Assembly (NCBI RefSeq): GCF_023065955.2
Contig: NW_026622852.1
Span: 10,771,423-10,835,422, forward strand
Length of the DNA: 64,000 nucleotides
Origin: Ursus arctos
Lineage: Eukaryota; Chordata; Mammalia; Carnivora; Ursidae
Direction of reading: 5' to 3'
Shown: one piece after another, positions 1 through 10,675 of the stretch
Position numbering within the stretch: the first letter of the stretch is position 1
Layout of the letters: each line of letters begins with the position of its first letter
The notes under the pieces: model-generated
What the model was told of the DNA's origin: nothing
What the model saw: only the letters and a program-made list of their open reading frames with translations
The model's database searches: none
Made by a program: the position numbers and the translations under genes

Positions 1-619
1 TGGAATTCTATATTAAAAATGAAACTACTTAAGATACATGAACAAAAAGGATGCACAAAATCTAATTTATGTTTTTGGTTAAATGATGTCAAATGTGCTA
101 ATGAAAACTTCAGTTAACTAAGTAGCAAGGCACCGATGCTACTAAATATCTCAATTTTTAGAAACATTCAATTTTTGTGAAATTATTTTTACTTTTTAGT
201 CACATGAGCATAGGGATAGCAGAATTTTATATTAAAAAGCTGCTGATTTCTCTCAATATTATGGACCATTTCCCCCAACTTCTTAAGTCCTCCGTATCGA
301 GACTACCACTAATCCTGTGGGATTTCCTCATGGGATTTCCATTTAGTGCTGAAATTTTTACCCATCTGCAAAAGAGAAATGAGAGAACAAAGTGATCTAA
401 AGAAAACACTGCAGTTCGTCTTGCTGCCCAAGGATCACTTTGGAGCAAGAAACATTAGCGGCTATCCCAGCCTGGCGCTTATATCTCATTTGAAACATCT
501 CCTCATTCCTGACCAACAAAGAAAATTTCAATAAAGTACTTTTACTGGTTTAACAACAGTGAGCTCCTGGGATTGTCAAAGTGCTAAGCCTTTTCCAAGG
601 AGAGAAAAAATCAGCAGCT

Positions 620-1030
620 CAAATATAATTAACCTTCTATTCTCAATGCAAACTGCCACGCACAGGAGCTCTGCAGTCTATTAGCAAAGTTATAATGGCC
701 AACAGGCAGAAGCAAAATTGGTCAAAAAGTTGGCTGCTGCTGTCATATTTTTGGAATTATGATTAATGGCACTAATAATGTGGATGATTACTGATATGTG
801 TATCTCCAGCAGTTTATCATATTGCTCTGGCTGCCTACGTCCACAATAAACAGGATGCTATCATTTACCTCTTTATTGAAGGCAATCCTTCTCTTGAAGG
901 AGCATATTCTAATTACTTCGTAATGTTTTATGTCTTAAACATTTTGCAGCTCTGGACCTTGCCAACTGCTTCATGTCTACCATTGATTAATTACTGAATG
1001 TTTAATCAAAATTTAGAATCTAATGTAGTC
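620..1030. promoter_or_regulatory. Candidate conserved non-coding element (enhancer-like)
   Basis: A repeat-free block with no reading frame and balanced composition. It has several homeodomain-type ATTA/TAAT cores (for example gattaatggcactaataat at 761-779, and aattactt near 911) and no CpG-rich patch. Such texture is typical of deeply conserved intronic enhancers of developmental genes, but conservation itself cannot be seen from one sequence. Confidence 0.35.
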
Positions 1031-1054
1031 ATTTATGAGCACACTGCAGTGCCA

Positions 1055-1200
1055 AAGTAGTTAGGCTTTGCTCCCAAGTTTGGAGAGTGTTGGGTTCAAA
1101 ATCAAATCCCAGCTATGTATGAGGATCCAAGAATTTCACCTTGGGTGCTCTGAGGTTGCCAATTCTATCTGTGCTGATGAATGGAAGGTAATCTAACTAC
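1055..1200 (+). repeat. Possible degraded MIR SINE
   Basis: The order 'gttgggttcaaaatcaaatcccagctatgtatgag', then 'ttcaccttgggtgctctgaggtt', loosely follows the MIR core (…ttcaaatcccagctctgccact…gaccttgggcaa…ctctgaggc). Divergence is high, so the call is tentative. Confidence 0.4.
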
Positions 1201-2432
1201 AGGGTAAACAGCATCTTTACCTACCCTCTCCCTACCGATTTTCCTATCCTCTCTCCCCAATTCCCCAATCAACAGAGCAGCACCACTGGCAGCTTCTGAG
1301 AACAAGAAGGTCCTCGTGAACACCCATCACGAGAACATAGTTTTGAAGTGGTTAAACAAGTGAAAAATAATTTGCTGGGACAAATACATGAGTTTTTTTT
1401 TAATGTGGATTTTTTATGGTACTGTCATACAACCATTCACCGTTGAAGTTAAGTGTTTTTTTAATACCATTACTGAACTGCTGAAATGGATGCTAATATA
1501 GCTTGGAGTGCTAATGTCAAGTCCCGGTAATAAAAAAGACAGACTGCTGAATGAAATAATTTCACGTAAAAAATAGAACAAAAGTGCTCTCTCTCTTGCT
1601 CTCTACTTTTATTGAATTGGGACTGACTGAGCCAATTGCTTTAGAAGTCTGTAAAACACAATTACTAGTGAGCGAACTGACCCACCAGTGCCCCCTCAGT
1701 GACAGAGCAGGCTAAAAAGGCAGCAGAGTCAGAGAGGCCCCCCTCAGCTGGCCATCAGACCGAAGAGGCTTCCTTCTGAATGTCTGTTGTGCTCATTGTC
1801 CAAATCTGTCTCCTTTTACTTACAAAATCTGGTTATTTCTCCACAACGTGATAAAGTAACTTCATATGTTACTTTCTGAGATGAAGATGTCTGTTCTGGC
1901 AATTAAGGATGATCTGTCTTTTGATATGCTTATTTATGTGGATGTTTATGTATAAACACACATACCTTACGCGGATGCACTTAGATTAGGACGTTAGCGT
2001 ATTTTTTGAATAGCTGGTAATAATTCAGATTGATATATGCTCCAGCGAGACTGAAGCATCACTTATATATGTTCAGCTAGAAACACTTGGCTTTTTTTTT
2101 TTTCCCAAGGTAAAGTCAAAATAATTAGAGCAAGCAAGAAAAAGAATTGAACTAGAAGTGGGTAACATTTTTCCCCCTAGTTAATAAAAGAAGTAATAAA
2201 CTCCATAAAGTACTAGAGTTAAGATCACTAACACTTCAGGCATAACGGCTTTTTACCAGGAATTTACAACTCCTGTTTTAATTCAAGCAGCTTGCATTGG
2301 GACATAAAATCTAGGTATTTTTTAAAAGTGTAGTTTTATGGTAAGTAACTGAAGAAAAACTGTCCTCTCCTACAAACTATTCTTTCCTCTTCTTTCACAG
2401 CCTCCTCCTTTCTCACACATGCGTGTACACAT

Positions 2433-2452
2433 GCACACACACACACACACAC
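2433..2452. repeat. (CA)n microsatellite
   Basis: About ten CA units following atg. Short, and likely only modestly polymorphic. Confidence 0.85.
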
Positions 2453-4716
2453 CTTGGCACTCAAGAACTGAAGTTACTAAATCCCTTTTTTATGACATTG
2501 TAATTTTTTGGCAAGTGTAAACTCCTTTCATATTCTGCCACATTCATTTATTTGAAGCTTGTGGGAGTCTTACAGCAAAAACCTTAAATTATTTCTGAGG
2601 CTTTAAAAAAAAAGAAAAAGAAATGCTCTCTAGCCCGACCTTCACTAAGAAATTTCAACAGAGAGAGGAGAGTCTCCCTTCCTCTTAGCACAACAACAAA
2701 TGATCGCTCACAGCGAGAGAGAGCTGGTAAGGAGCCTTTCACCTAAGAGAGAGCCACTCTCGACAGGACGGATATAATCGACTGCTAATGTACGTGTGTG
2801 GTCTTACAACCCACTCTCAGTGCGAATGGCCTACATTTTTTAAAAAGGAAAAATGATCACAATCAGAAACAGGTATCTTAAATAATTATGTAGAAGGATA
2901 AGTATGACCAACAAGGTCAATCAGGGTGTCAGGTAATGGTGGCAGACCCCTGGGAGGTGGAAATCAGGAAGATGACCCTTTCAGAGTGTTGCTATCGTGA
3001 AACATACTGCCTGTGCACTCAGTATGTACATTCTGTTCTAAGTGCAATTTTTGCCTGAATTTTCAAGATAATGCCGGCAAGAGAAACAGCTTGTTCCTTT
3101 CCAGGGAAGGTAAGAATAAGGAGTGTGTAGGAAGCATGTTTGTGCAATGGAAGGTATGTATCGATAAGAGATTTAATGTAACTCTCATCAATAGAAATGT
3201 GTAAGAATCTCTTTGTCATTCATCCACCATTAAGCTGCGTTGTCTATTTGGTACTCAGTCTGGAAGACGGTGGAAGTGACTGGTGTAGTTCTTGGAGTGG
3301 AGGAGTGAAAGGTCAGCAGAGGCTTAAATGAGCTTGTCTTACATCCAGCTGGGCCAGCAGGAGATCATTAGGAAGATCCGAGGCTCACTTTAGGCTTGTC
3401 AGAGTCTCTCCCCATGATACAAGGAGACCGTTTTGCTCATTGCTCTTCTCCCACTATATAAAAAGAACCCGAGAGACAGGATTGACACCAAAGTTTATCT
3501 TACTACCAAAGTTTCGCTTGAGGAGGGCACAACTAGCAATTACTCAGAAGGGGGATTTATTTTGTTTGCCTTTGATGGAAAGTAATGGAGATAAGTACAA
3601 AAGACCTATTGATCTGCTGGCTTCTATTGTGAAACCAAATAGAGTAAAGGAGGCGAAATCTCTTCCTTAACATTTAAGTGTCGGAGGACCTGCACAACTT
3701 CACTTTATAAAAGATTTTTGGAAAAGCAGAGTTTCAATTTGATTTGCAAACATACAGGAAGTGAAATGCTTTAAAATGTTCTCTTCTTGTACTTGAAGAA
3801 AATTAACACAGTGTATTTGACAGCTAATTATATGAAGGCAAATATACTAATAGTTATCTCGAACTGGTGCTAAGTGCCTCATTTCTTGAAGGTAGTGAAA
3901 TCATGTGCATTTATTGAAAATCTCTCTTTAGAAAAGTTCTTTCTAAGTTTCCAAACATAGAGAATGATGGAAAAAATGGATGTTGCTGCTGAGAAGGTGA
4001 TAACAGGAGGCAGGTAGCATGTTTTCGCATCTTCACCTCTGTTGTTAATGTATGCGGTGGCTCATCAGAGGTAGCTCATGTTAATTTATTCCTGCACACC
4101 TGTACAGGGCTGGAAGTCAGGTAATCAGACAGGCAAAAACTATCCATCTCTGCTTTTTAGCTACAGCTACCCAGAGGCCTATATAGGAACAAATTTAGTT
4201 CTGGAGACATCAGCAGGTTTTAATAAACCAAATACAGATGTCTTCCTCCATACAAATCAAGAAGTTTACATGTTTAAATCTGGACTGATTTAACTAGCAA
4301 TCAAAGAGAAGGTTCACACTTGGCACCAATGGTTGCCTCATATTTATTTATAAATCACCCTAAGCAAATATTATTTTGTTTTTAAATTTATTCATGGGGC
4401 TGAATCATCTTTCCTACACCTTGAAGATTAAGCATACATGCTTACCTTTCTAATAAAATTTAAGACAAACTCTGGCAATCAGCAGCCACTATTCTCAGAA
4501 GGGAGGAACAAAGATGGTGAAGATCACGTGAGATGCAAAAAAAAAAGGGATACACAGTTCTTTCTAGGCAGATTACCTCGTTTCTGTGTGCAAAGTCTTC
4601 ATTTTAGTTGAGGGAGTTTTAAAATTGCCAATCACTAAAACAGATATAAATAGATTTTAACGTATCAGCAAATGATAAGAAATTCTAGGGAAGAGGACTG
4701 AAGGGCATTTATTTGC

Positions 4717-4733
4717 TGTTGTTGTTGTTGTTT
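4717..4733. repeat. (GTT)n short trinucleotide repeat
   Basis: Five to six units of gtt within intron sequence (ctgttgttgttgttgtttt). Confidence 0.8.
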
Positions 4734-7700
4734 TAATAAAAACCAAGTGTAACTTATAAATGGGCTTCCCTTATACACAGGTGATCCATGGCCATTCAGC
4801 CCAGGGATCAAAATTCAAGACAGATGATGAGAAATGACCAAAGGTAAACCAGGCCCAGCTAATTCTGACTATGACAAGTCTCCAAGAAAAGTTCCTTTAT
4901 AAAGACTAGGTTCTAAGCCAGTTACAATTTCTTCTTTCCTGGGAGTTTTTCATGCGCATACTTCAGAACAAAACGGAGGGCCAGCTTCCTGATCTTTGAA
5001 AGAACAGTATCTTAGTAGCAGAAAAGTTAAGAGATAAACAAGCAGGAAGGAAGGGTGTTTAGGGGAGTGTCAGGTCTAACACTATATTACATTATCAGTT
5101 TATACATAAACACTTCAGTAATCACCTTATCGTGCCATAGTTCTTCACAGAGAAAATAATTTACATTTCATTTCTATAATTCAGAATAAAAATTATTCCT
5201 AAAGCCACCTAGTGACTGGATGAACTGATCTTTGTGTATACTGTTCTCCGTCATTAGTGTGGAATGGTCCTCTTTGCTTCTGAATTTATTACACTCACAC
5301 TCAGTCACAACTGTATAAAAAAAGGACACTTTCGACACTGTGCTTAGAACCCTCAGCCCTAACAAACCATGCACGTTATCACCCCCCGAGCGCTTCTCCC
5401 TTTGTAGGATTTTAGACAAAGAACGTTCTTGCTTATCAAAATCTTCAACTTGATCTTATAAAATCTAGGAAGACCATAAGCAAAGACCTGGAAATCTCTA
5501 ACTGCCAAACATAAAACACAGTATTTAACATCTTTCTCCTCGTATCTTACTAACATGCCTATTTGGAAACCAAAAACGCAATTCCCTTGTGTACAGCCAT
5601 TTTGGAAAAAGTCCAAGAAGACCTGGGTATCACTTCTGTAAGGTGTGTGTGTAAGACTGAAGACAGGAGGACTGCTTTTATAAACAGAAGGAAGAGGGTT
5701 ATTCTGTTAGTTTTATCATACATATCCTGTAGCCCTGCACACTTCAGCCCCCACTCAAAATCCCCTCTAATGCTTTATTTGCACAAGGAAGACATTGTGG
5801 AGTCAAGGATGGATGAATCAAGACTCTGGGGAAAGGAGAGAAATAGGCCTGAGGACAGCAGGATTAAAGCAAAGAAGCGTTTCTGTTTGGGAAGGTCTGC
5901 TGGCTCAGAGAAAGGTAAGAAAATCTGCCTTAGCTTCATCGTGAATTGAAGGAAAAAAAAGCAGGACCCAGATTCCTGGGGCTCTTGTGACTAATATGGC
6001 AAAAGTGAAGACAAAGGGGGAAGGTAAGTCCAAGTGGTAGATCCGAGATGTAGTCCAAGAGGCTCTGTTAAACAGGAGATTAAGTTACAAGTCAACATTA
6101 GTGGAAGAAGTGATAAGAACTGGCTGAAATGGGAGTATGGTTATGTCTGAGTTCACGCTGTGGAGATGCAGGAAGAGGCAGGTACCCTGATGGCATCACT
6201 GTTTCTGGTTACGCGGTGGTAGCTATGCTTGCAACATATGTTAATTCGAGTCATAGACTCAACAAGGATGAACACTTGTTTTAAGGAAAAGAATGTCAAG
6301 AAGTATCATAGTTTTTGTGAAGTTTTTAACTTGGGATAAAATGTGAGTATTCTTGAAAAGCAAAACTTCAAGCGAGAATCAAAAAACTTTCTTTGCACAG
6401 TATGTTTTTTCAATTTGCTTTTCTTCATTTATCATGTGTTACACAACTCCAGAATTATAAAGATTAGCTGTGATGTGAGATTTCACCCAAACGAAACGTA
6501 TCACCTGTCTTCTGAGGTTTGCAGTCTCCTGTATGGCTGAACACACATGGGAGAGTATCTGTACTCTGCTTCCCTAGAATATCCCAGGTATTCTAGACAC
6601 TTATTCTAAATTTCCATATGGCTAGTCATCCGCCAAGCTCCTAATCCTTAGAATAAAAATGGAGATTGAAATATTCTCCTGCTATTAATAAATGTTTTTC
6701 CTTAGACAAACCACCCTTTCAACAGCACCTACTTATGCATTTGGACATAAGAACACAAGTGCTTGTGTTTTCTACTGGTTTGACATAAATGAAAGCACCA
6801 CGCTTCGGGTATTGTAGCCTTTTGGTCCCAGAGCCATTTATGCCAGTGTTATGACTTACAGTATTTTCAGCAAACCAACTAAAACTGTGATAGGAATTCA
6901 TGCAAATAAGCTTAAATTTTGGCTTGTCTTCAAACACTCCATTTCCATAAATATTTTATGCAGGTTTTCATGAGTCTTTTATTTTTGTTAAAAAAAAAAA
7001 TCCAATGCATTAACCTCATTATCACAAGTGCACTATTTCAAATATAAAAGAATGAATATTACTCACAAACTTGGGGGTAGGAGGTTGTGTATAGTGTTAT
7101 ATTTTATTATTCAAATTGTAGCTATCTTATCTACTGTGTTCTGGTACTGTCAACGATAACGAGAACCTGAAAAGGACTTTGTGATTGTAAACCGTTTTTA
7201 CAGAACAAGGTAAATGGAAGTGGGGGAGAGGGGTGGGGAAGGGGAAATCTTAAAGAGCTTAGATTTCTCTTCAAAGCATGTTTTGAGTTGCATAAAGAGA
7301 GCCACTTGTTTTTCTCAGAAACGTTGCTTTTAATGGACTGGGCCCCTTGGATTTCAGTACTATGGAAAATATTTAACTTTTATTTTTAAAAAGATGTATC
7401 TTTTAAATATGAAGACAAAACCGAGTATTTTAGAAGCAGGTCACTACTTTTCAGTGGTACTTTTATTTTATGTTACTTTGTCAAAGAATTCTACCCAATT
7501 GATAAGCGTGAGAATTTGGGGGGTGGCTATTTGGAAACTTTCCAGTTAATTTTGTGTCTTCTACTATATTGATTTCTACCATGTAATGACATTTTGTCTA
7601 AAAATATTTTTAAAAGACAGCATAAAACCAAAAAGCCACAGCGGACGTAAGAGGAAGAATTAACTGGTGTGTGACTCTGGGGTGGGGTGGTGTATTATGT

Positions 7701-8652
7701 AAATGATCTGCTTGCAAGCTTATCTCCTCAAGTGTAGTATGACTGTGTTACCCCACCACTGACCACCTTGACACATTCCATTTATATTACATTTTCTTTA
7801 GGATTGAAAAAGAACATTGGAGGTTTAAGACCAGCTGCTTCTGTTTAAACCCAACTGTTTCAGAGCTGTAGCCACATAGCTAAGGTCTGATGTCATCTCA
7901 AGGCTGGACATAATATATTCTAACTGATCCTAAAAGTATATGCATGCCTCCCCTTCCGTGCATAATTCCCACGACAGACTGTATTTCAGAGATGTGCTCA
8001 AAGACACTGTGAAGTTAAAATACAGAAACCCATACCACCATACCATTTCCCCACATTAAATAATTATTTTAGTCCCATTTTCTTCTGATATTTTCATGAC
8101 TCTTAAAAGAATTCAAGGACACACTGAATACTCATGTAAGAATGATAACATTTCTGGTTATACCTACGGAGATGCAGGCTGTCTCGATGTCCTGGACCTA
8201 TGGTTCTTTCCATCCGTAAATTTCTGTTTCTATATTGGATAAATATGTGTGTATGAAGATAATATATTGATTTAATTAAAAAGCCACAAGGCAAAGCAGA
8301 AATATATATAACAGAAGCTGCGGCTTCTAAGTGAAGCTTCATGAGGAAGCAGGGAACTGTGTACATAGTTAACTTATTCACACCTAGATGCATGGGAAAA
8401 CACACATACACACATACACAGAGCACAGAGAAAAATGGCGTGCATTACAGGGTAAGATGGCGTATGATTCTGCATGCTTAATCATAACAAGCACCAACTG
8501 CAACAATCCTTCATGAGCATGGCAGCTTGGTTATCTCATGGTCACTGTGGACAATCTTTACAGTGCATCAAAAACATCTAAGTTGGATTTTTTTAATGCT
8601 GAGTCCAACATGACTGGCACCCTCCACCCCCAGCAGGAGCAGCCAATGGAGA

Positions 8653-8664
8653 TTTACTGACCTG
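8653..8664 (-). other. BNC2: 5' splice site (donor) of the BNC2 exon
   Basis: On the minus strand the exon ends AGAGACAG and the intron begins GTCAGTAAAT, a close match to the mammalian consensus MAG/GTRAGT. It lies exactly where BNC2 homology stops: the open frame runs 30 more codons into the intron without BNC2 resemblance, to a stop at 8568. Confidence 0.9.
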
Positions 8665-8798
8665 TCTCTGCTTCGGCGAGAGGGGAAGGCAGCATTGCAG
8701 CCAGCCACCGTGCAGACATGCATCTCTTTTAAGTGAACATTCCTGTAGTGGAGCTTCACACTGTAGGAGCTTTTGAAACTCTTCTTGCACACGTAACA
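8662..8798 (-). other. BNC2: Second zinc-finger pair: ZF3 complete, ZF4 cut by the intron
   Basis: ZF3 has C600, C603, H616 and H621. ZF4 shows only its two cysteines, C628 and C633, then PSRRSRDR at the exon end. The two zinc-binding histidines must come from the next exon, outside this window. By analogy with ZF2 ([13 protein letters not shown]) the first His should follow immediately after the split arginine codon. The exon ends after two bases of that codon (AG), so the junction is phase 2. Confidence 0.9.
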
Positions 8799-10631
8799 GA
8801 TTTTGGGGTCTGGGCTAGAACACAGGTCACCTTCTGGGGAGAACTTTTGAGGGCTGCCATAATTCAGAGACGATGTAAAACTTTCATGCAGGGCTGCCAT
8901 GCTGGCCCCCCCACCATTGTACAGTCCATACTGGCTCATGTAAAACATGTCGTAAGTGGGATCTGTGAATTCTTCCTTCACCTTGATGACATCCTGGTGA
9001 GAGGGCTCACTGTGGTTCTCATCAGGCCTCTCACTGCTCATCAGGACTTTTTCACTCACTTCACTGTGAATGTGCTCATCCCCTTCCATGGACTCCTCGC
9101 CTAGTTTGGGCTCTGAAGACTCAGACTCATTCTCATAGTCCCGCTCAGGTTCTTGGTCCTCGGAAGTCATGCTGTCAGCCCTTCTTATTTCAGTCCTTGA
9201 AATGCACCGGGTCCTGCTATGTTTAGAAAAGTCCTTCACAGACATGCCTGGACTCATCTCCTCTTGGGAGTGGCAGTGATTGTCATGGCTCACATCGTTG
9301 ACCACAGCTCCACCATCGTTGGGGTCATCATCTTCATCATCAAACTCATCAGCGGTATCAATGATTTCCTTCTCAATCTTCACAGGCATGCTGGACTTCC
9401 TGGGCTTCTTCTTGGGTGCCAGGTCGGCACTGGGCTCATGAGTGGCCATCATCACTACTGGTGCTGTGGGCTCAGAGGGTGGTGGGGGGTGCTGCTCTAT
9501 GGTACCACTGGCTGGAATGATGGGACTGGTCGGGAGGGAGGTTGGAGGACTCACCATTTCCCCCGGAGTGAGTAAACTTCTATAAAATGGAGGAACTGGC
9601 TGTACAGTCTTTAGCCCAGAAAACACCAGCTGGCTAGGCAGAGGATTCTGTAAGACAGGGTCTAGTGGGGGAGTGGTAAAACCCATTGGGGGCCGGCCAG
9701 GGCTTGTGAGTGTGAGACTTGATTTTGTACTTGCTATGACAGGGGTGGCAGCTCCTGATGTGGCCCGAATTAAATCTTTGTCTCGGTTATTTCGTAGCAT
9801 GGGCATGTGAAGGCGAGGATTAGGGTTTGCACTGTGGCGATTCCGGCTTCGGAGGGAACTAAAGACCATGTTGCAACCTTCGATGGTGCATCGGTGTTTG
9901 ATCTTCAGGTGGACAGCATTATAATGAATTTTGAGAGTACCTTTGTCATAGAACGTCTTCCCACATGCGTTACAGAACACTCTTCCTTTCCTAGAGGCTG
10001 ACCCCATCCTTCTCATCCGGTGAATCCGGAATGAGCTTTTTGGGTGTTCAGTTTTGGTCAGATCACTGACTGGGGCAGAATTCTGAATGGGGGATACGCA
10101 GGCTGGCTCGGTTTTGGGCTCCACATTAGTAATGCTGGTCAGGGCATTTCTATTGGGTGTCTGATCATTCTTATAAGGTGTGGGAGATACTTCAGATTCA
10201 CTGCTCTCATTGTATTCATTCTGGGTTGAAAGGCTTGGTTCCCGCAGCCTCAGTCCTGGTTGCTCTAACAGTAACCCGTTTGGAGGCAATCCTAGGAGTG
10301 GGGCTGAGACTGGGTTTATGTACTGGAATGGAAGCAGAAATGCAAGGCTGTTGGGGATGTTTTCGAAGTGATGAATGCTGGAAGGGTTGCTGTTCTCTAG
10401 GTGAGCAAGAAGGCTGGGACTCCTGGTGCGATTATTGCTCTCAATGAAAGTCCTTATGTCTGAGTCTGTCTTTGAAGATGGTACAGCTACGGCCTGCCCT
10501 TCTTTCTCCTGAATTGCCATCAGCTCCACGATGGACTTGGTTTCTCCAAACCGCAGAAACTGCTGAAGGGTGATGATTTCCTCTTCTCGAGACATGATGG
10601 CCCAGCGGTCCAGTACCTTGCCGGCAGCATC
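8662..10631 (-). CDS. BNC2: BNC2 (basonuclin-2) large internal coding exon, partial gene
   Basis: Basonuclin-2 is a nuclear C2H2 zinc-finger protein of keratinocytes, germ cells and mesenchyme, thought to act in transcription and RNA processing. This minus-strand exon gives 656 full codons plus two bases, opening with [13 protein letters not shown]. The internal Met at 10593-10595 is not the gene's start: the exon's reading frame is open back to the splice acceptor. Numbering from that Met, zinc fingers 1 and 2 span residues 208-263, a basic PKKKPRK cluster lies at 394-400, an acidic run at 416-424, zinc finger 3 at 600-621, and the start of finger 4 at 628-645. Low-complexity Pro/Ser-rich segments lie between. 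I recognise the protein by its continuous resemblance to vertebrate BNC2, including the [13 protein letters not shown] finger. The full protein is about 1,100 residues, so this exon is roughly 60 percent. The frame is intact, with no frameshift or stop. The paralogue BNC1 is the only real alternative, and the residue-level match favours BNC2. Confidence 0.97.
9394..9416 (-). other. BNC2: Putative nuclear localisation cluster PKKKPRK
   Basis: Residues 394-400 of the exon reading frame form a short basic cluster of the SV40 type, followed by two serines (SS). In the paralogue BNC1, serine phosphorylation next to the equivalent signal is known to control nuclear versus cytoplasmic location. Applying the same control to BNC2 is inference. 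A sumoylation-type site (VKIE, K406) lies six residues beyond the cluster and a second (VKEE, K540) further on; both are motif matches only. Confidence 0.6.
9807..9974 (-). other. BNC2: First basonuclin zinc-finger pair (ZF1 and ZF2)
   Basis: ZF1 ligands are C208, C211, H224 and H229 (numbered from the Met at 10595), a classical C-x2-C-x12-H-x4-H finger. ZF2 ligands are C236, C241, H254 and H263, so both the cysteine gap (x4) and the histidine gap (x8) are wider than the C2H2 norm. The short linker between them (LKIKHR) and the wide second finger are the basonuclin signature, repeated in the second pair. A basic patch (RIHRMRRM and SRKGR) directly precedes ZF1 and may help DNA binding or nuclear entry; that role is inference. 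Confidence 0.93.
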
Positions 10632-10675
10632 CTAGAGGCCACATCAAAGAAACAACAAAGATAAACACAAAAACT
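10632..10675 (-). other. BNC2: 3' splice site (acceptor) of the BNC2 exon
   Basis: On the minus strand a T-rich stretch containing tttatctttgttgtttctt leads to tgtggcctctag and then GATGCTGCC. The AG at 10632-10633 fixes the exon's first base at 10631. The first codon is a full GAT (Asp), so the incoming intron is phase 0 if the preceding exon ends on a whole codon, as known BNC2 protein predicts (…YILQ then DAAGK). Confidence 0.88.

Larger units (their letters stand above)
1211..8560. other. BNC2: Intronic DNA with no recognised repeat or gene
   Basis: I see no interspersed repeat, RNA gene or coding exon in this 7.3-kb stretch beyond short A or T runs and the two simple repeats listed. The lack of both old and young repeats over such a distance is itself notable and may mean regulatory constraint. 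Confidence 0.6.
1..8661 (-). other. BNC2: BNC2 intron downstream of the large exon (5' part of the intron)
   Basis: AT-rich non-coding DNA between this exon and the terminal exon, which lies beyond position 1. No peptide resembling the missing ZF4 histidines or the third finger pair was found on the minus strand. Apart from a possible old MIR near 1055-1200 and simple repeats at 2433 and 4720, I see no interspersed repeats. No SINEC is present. Short open frames such as 5563..5949 (+) show no domain, signal or codon pattern that suggests a gene. Confidence 0.85.

Noticed and set aside
5563..5949. 128-codon plus-strand open frame
   Set aside because: No domain, signal peptide or homologue recognised. 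Start context and flanks look like ordinary intron; length is within chance for a 64-kb window.
1..8661. Search for the terminal BNC2 exon (HSAN… and the third finger pair)
   Set aside because: No matching minus-strand peptide was seen, so the exon is placed outside the window.
8733..9104. 123-codon plus-strand open frame opposite the BNC2 exon
   Set aside because: It is the antisense shadow of the BNC2 coding sequence, as are 9219..9575 and 10157..10447. The minus-strand frame has clear protein homology and these do not.
10441..10668. Minus-strand open frame crossing the exon's acceptor
   Set aside because: It is in a different frame from BNC2 and runs across the splice site, so it is chance overlap.
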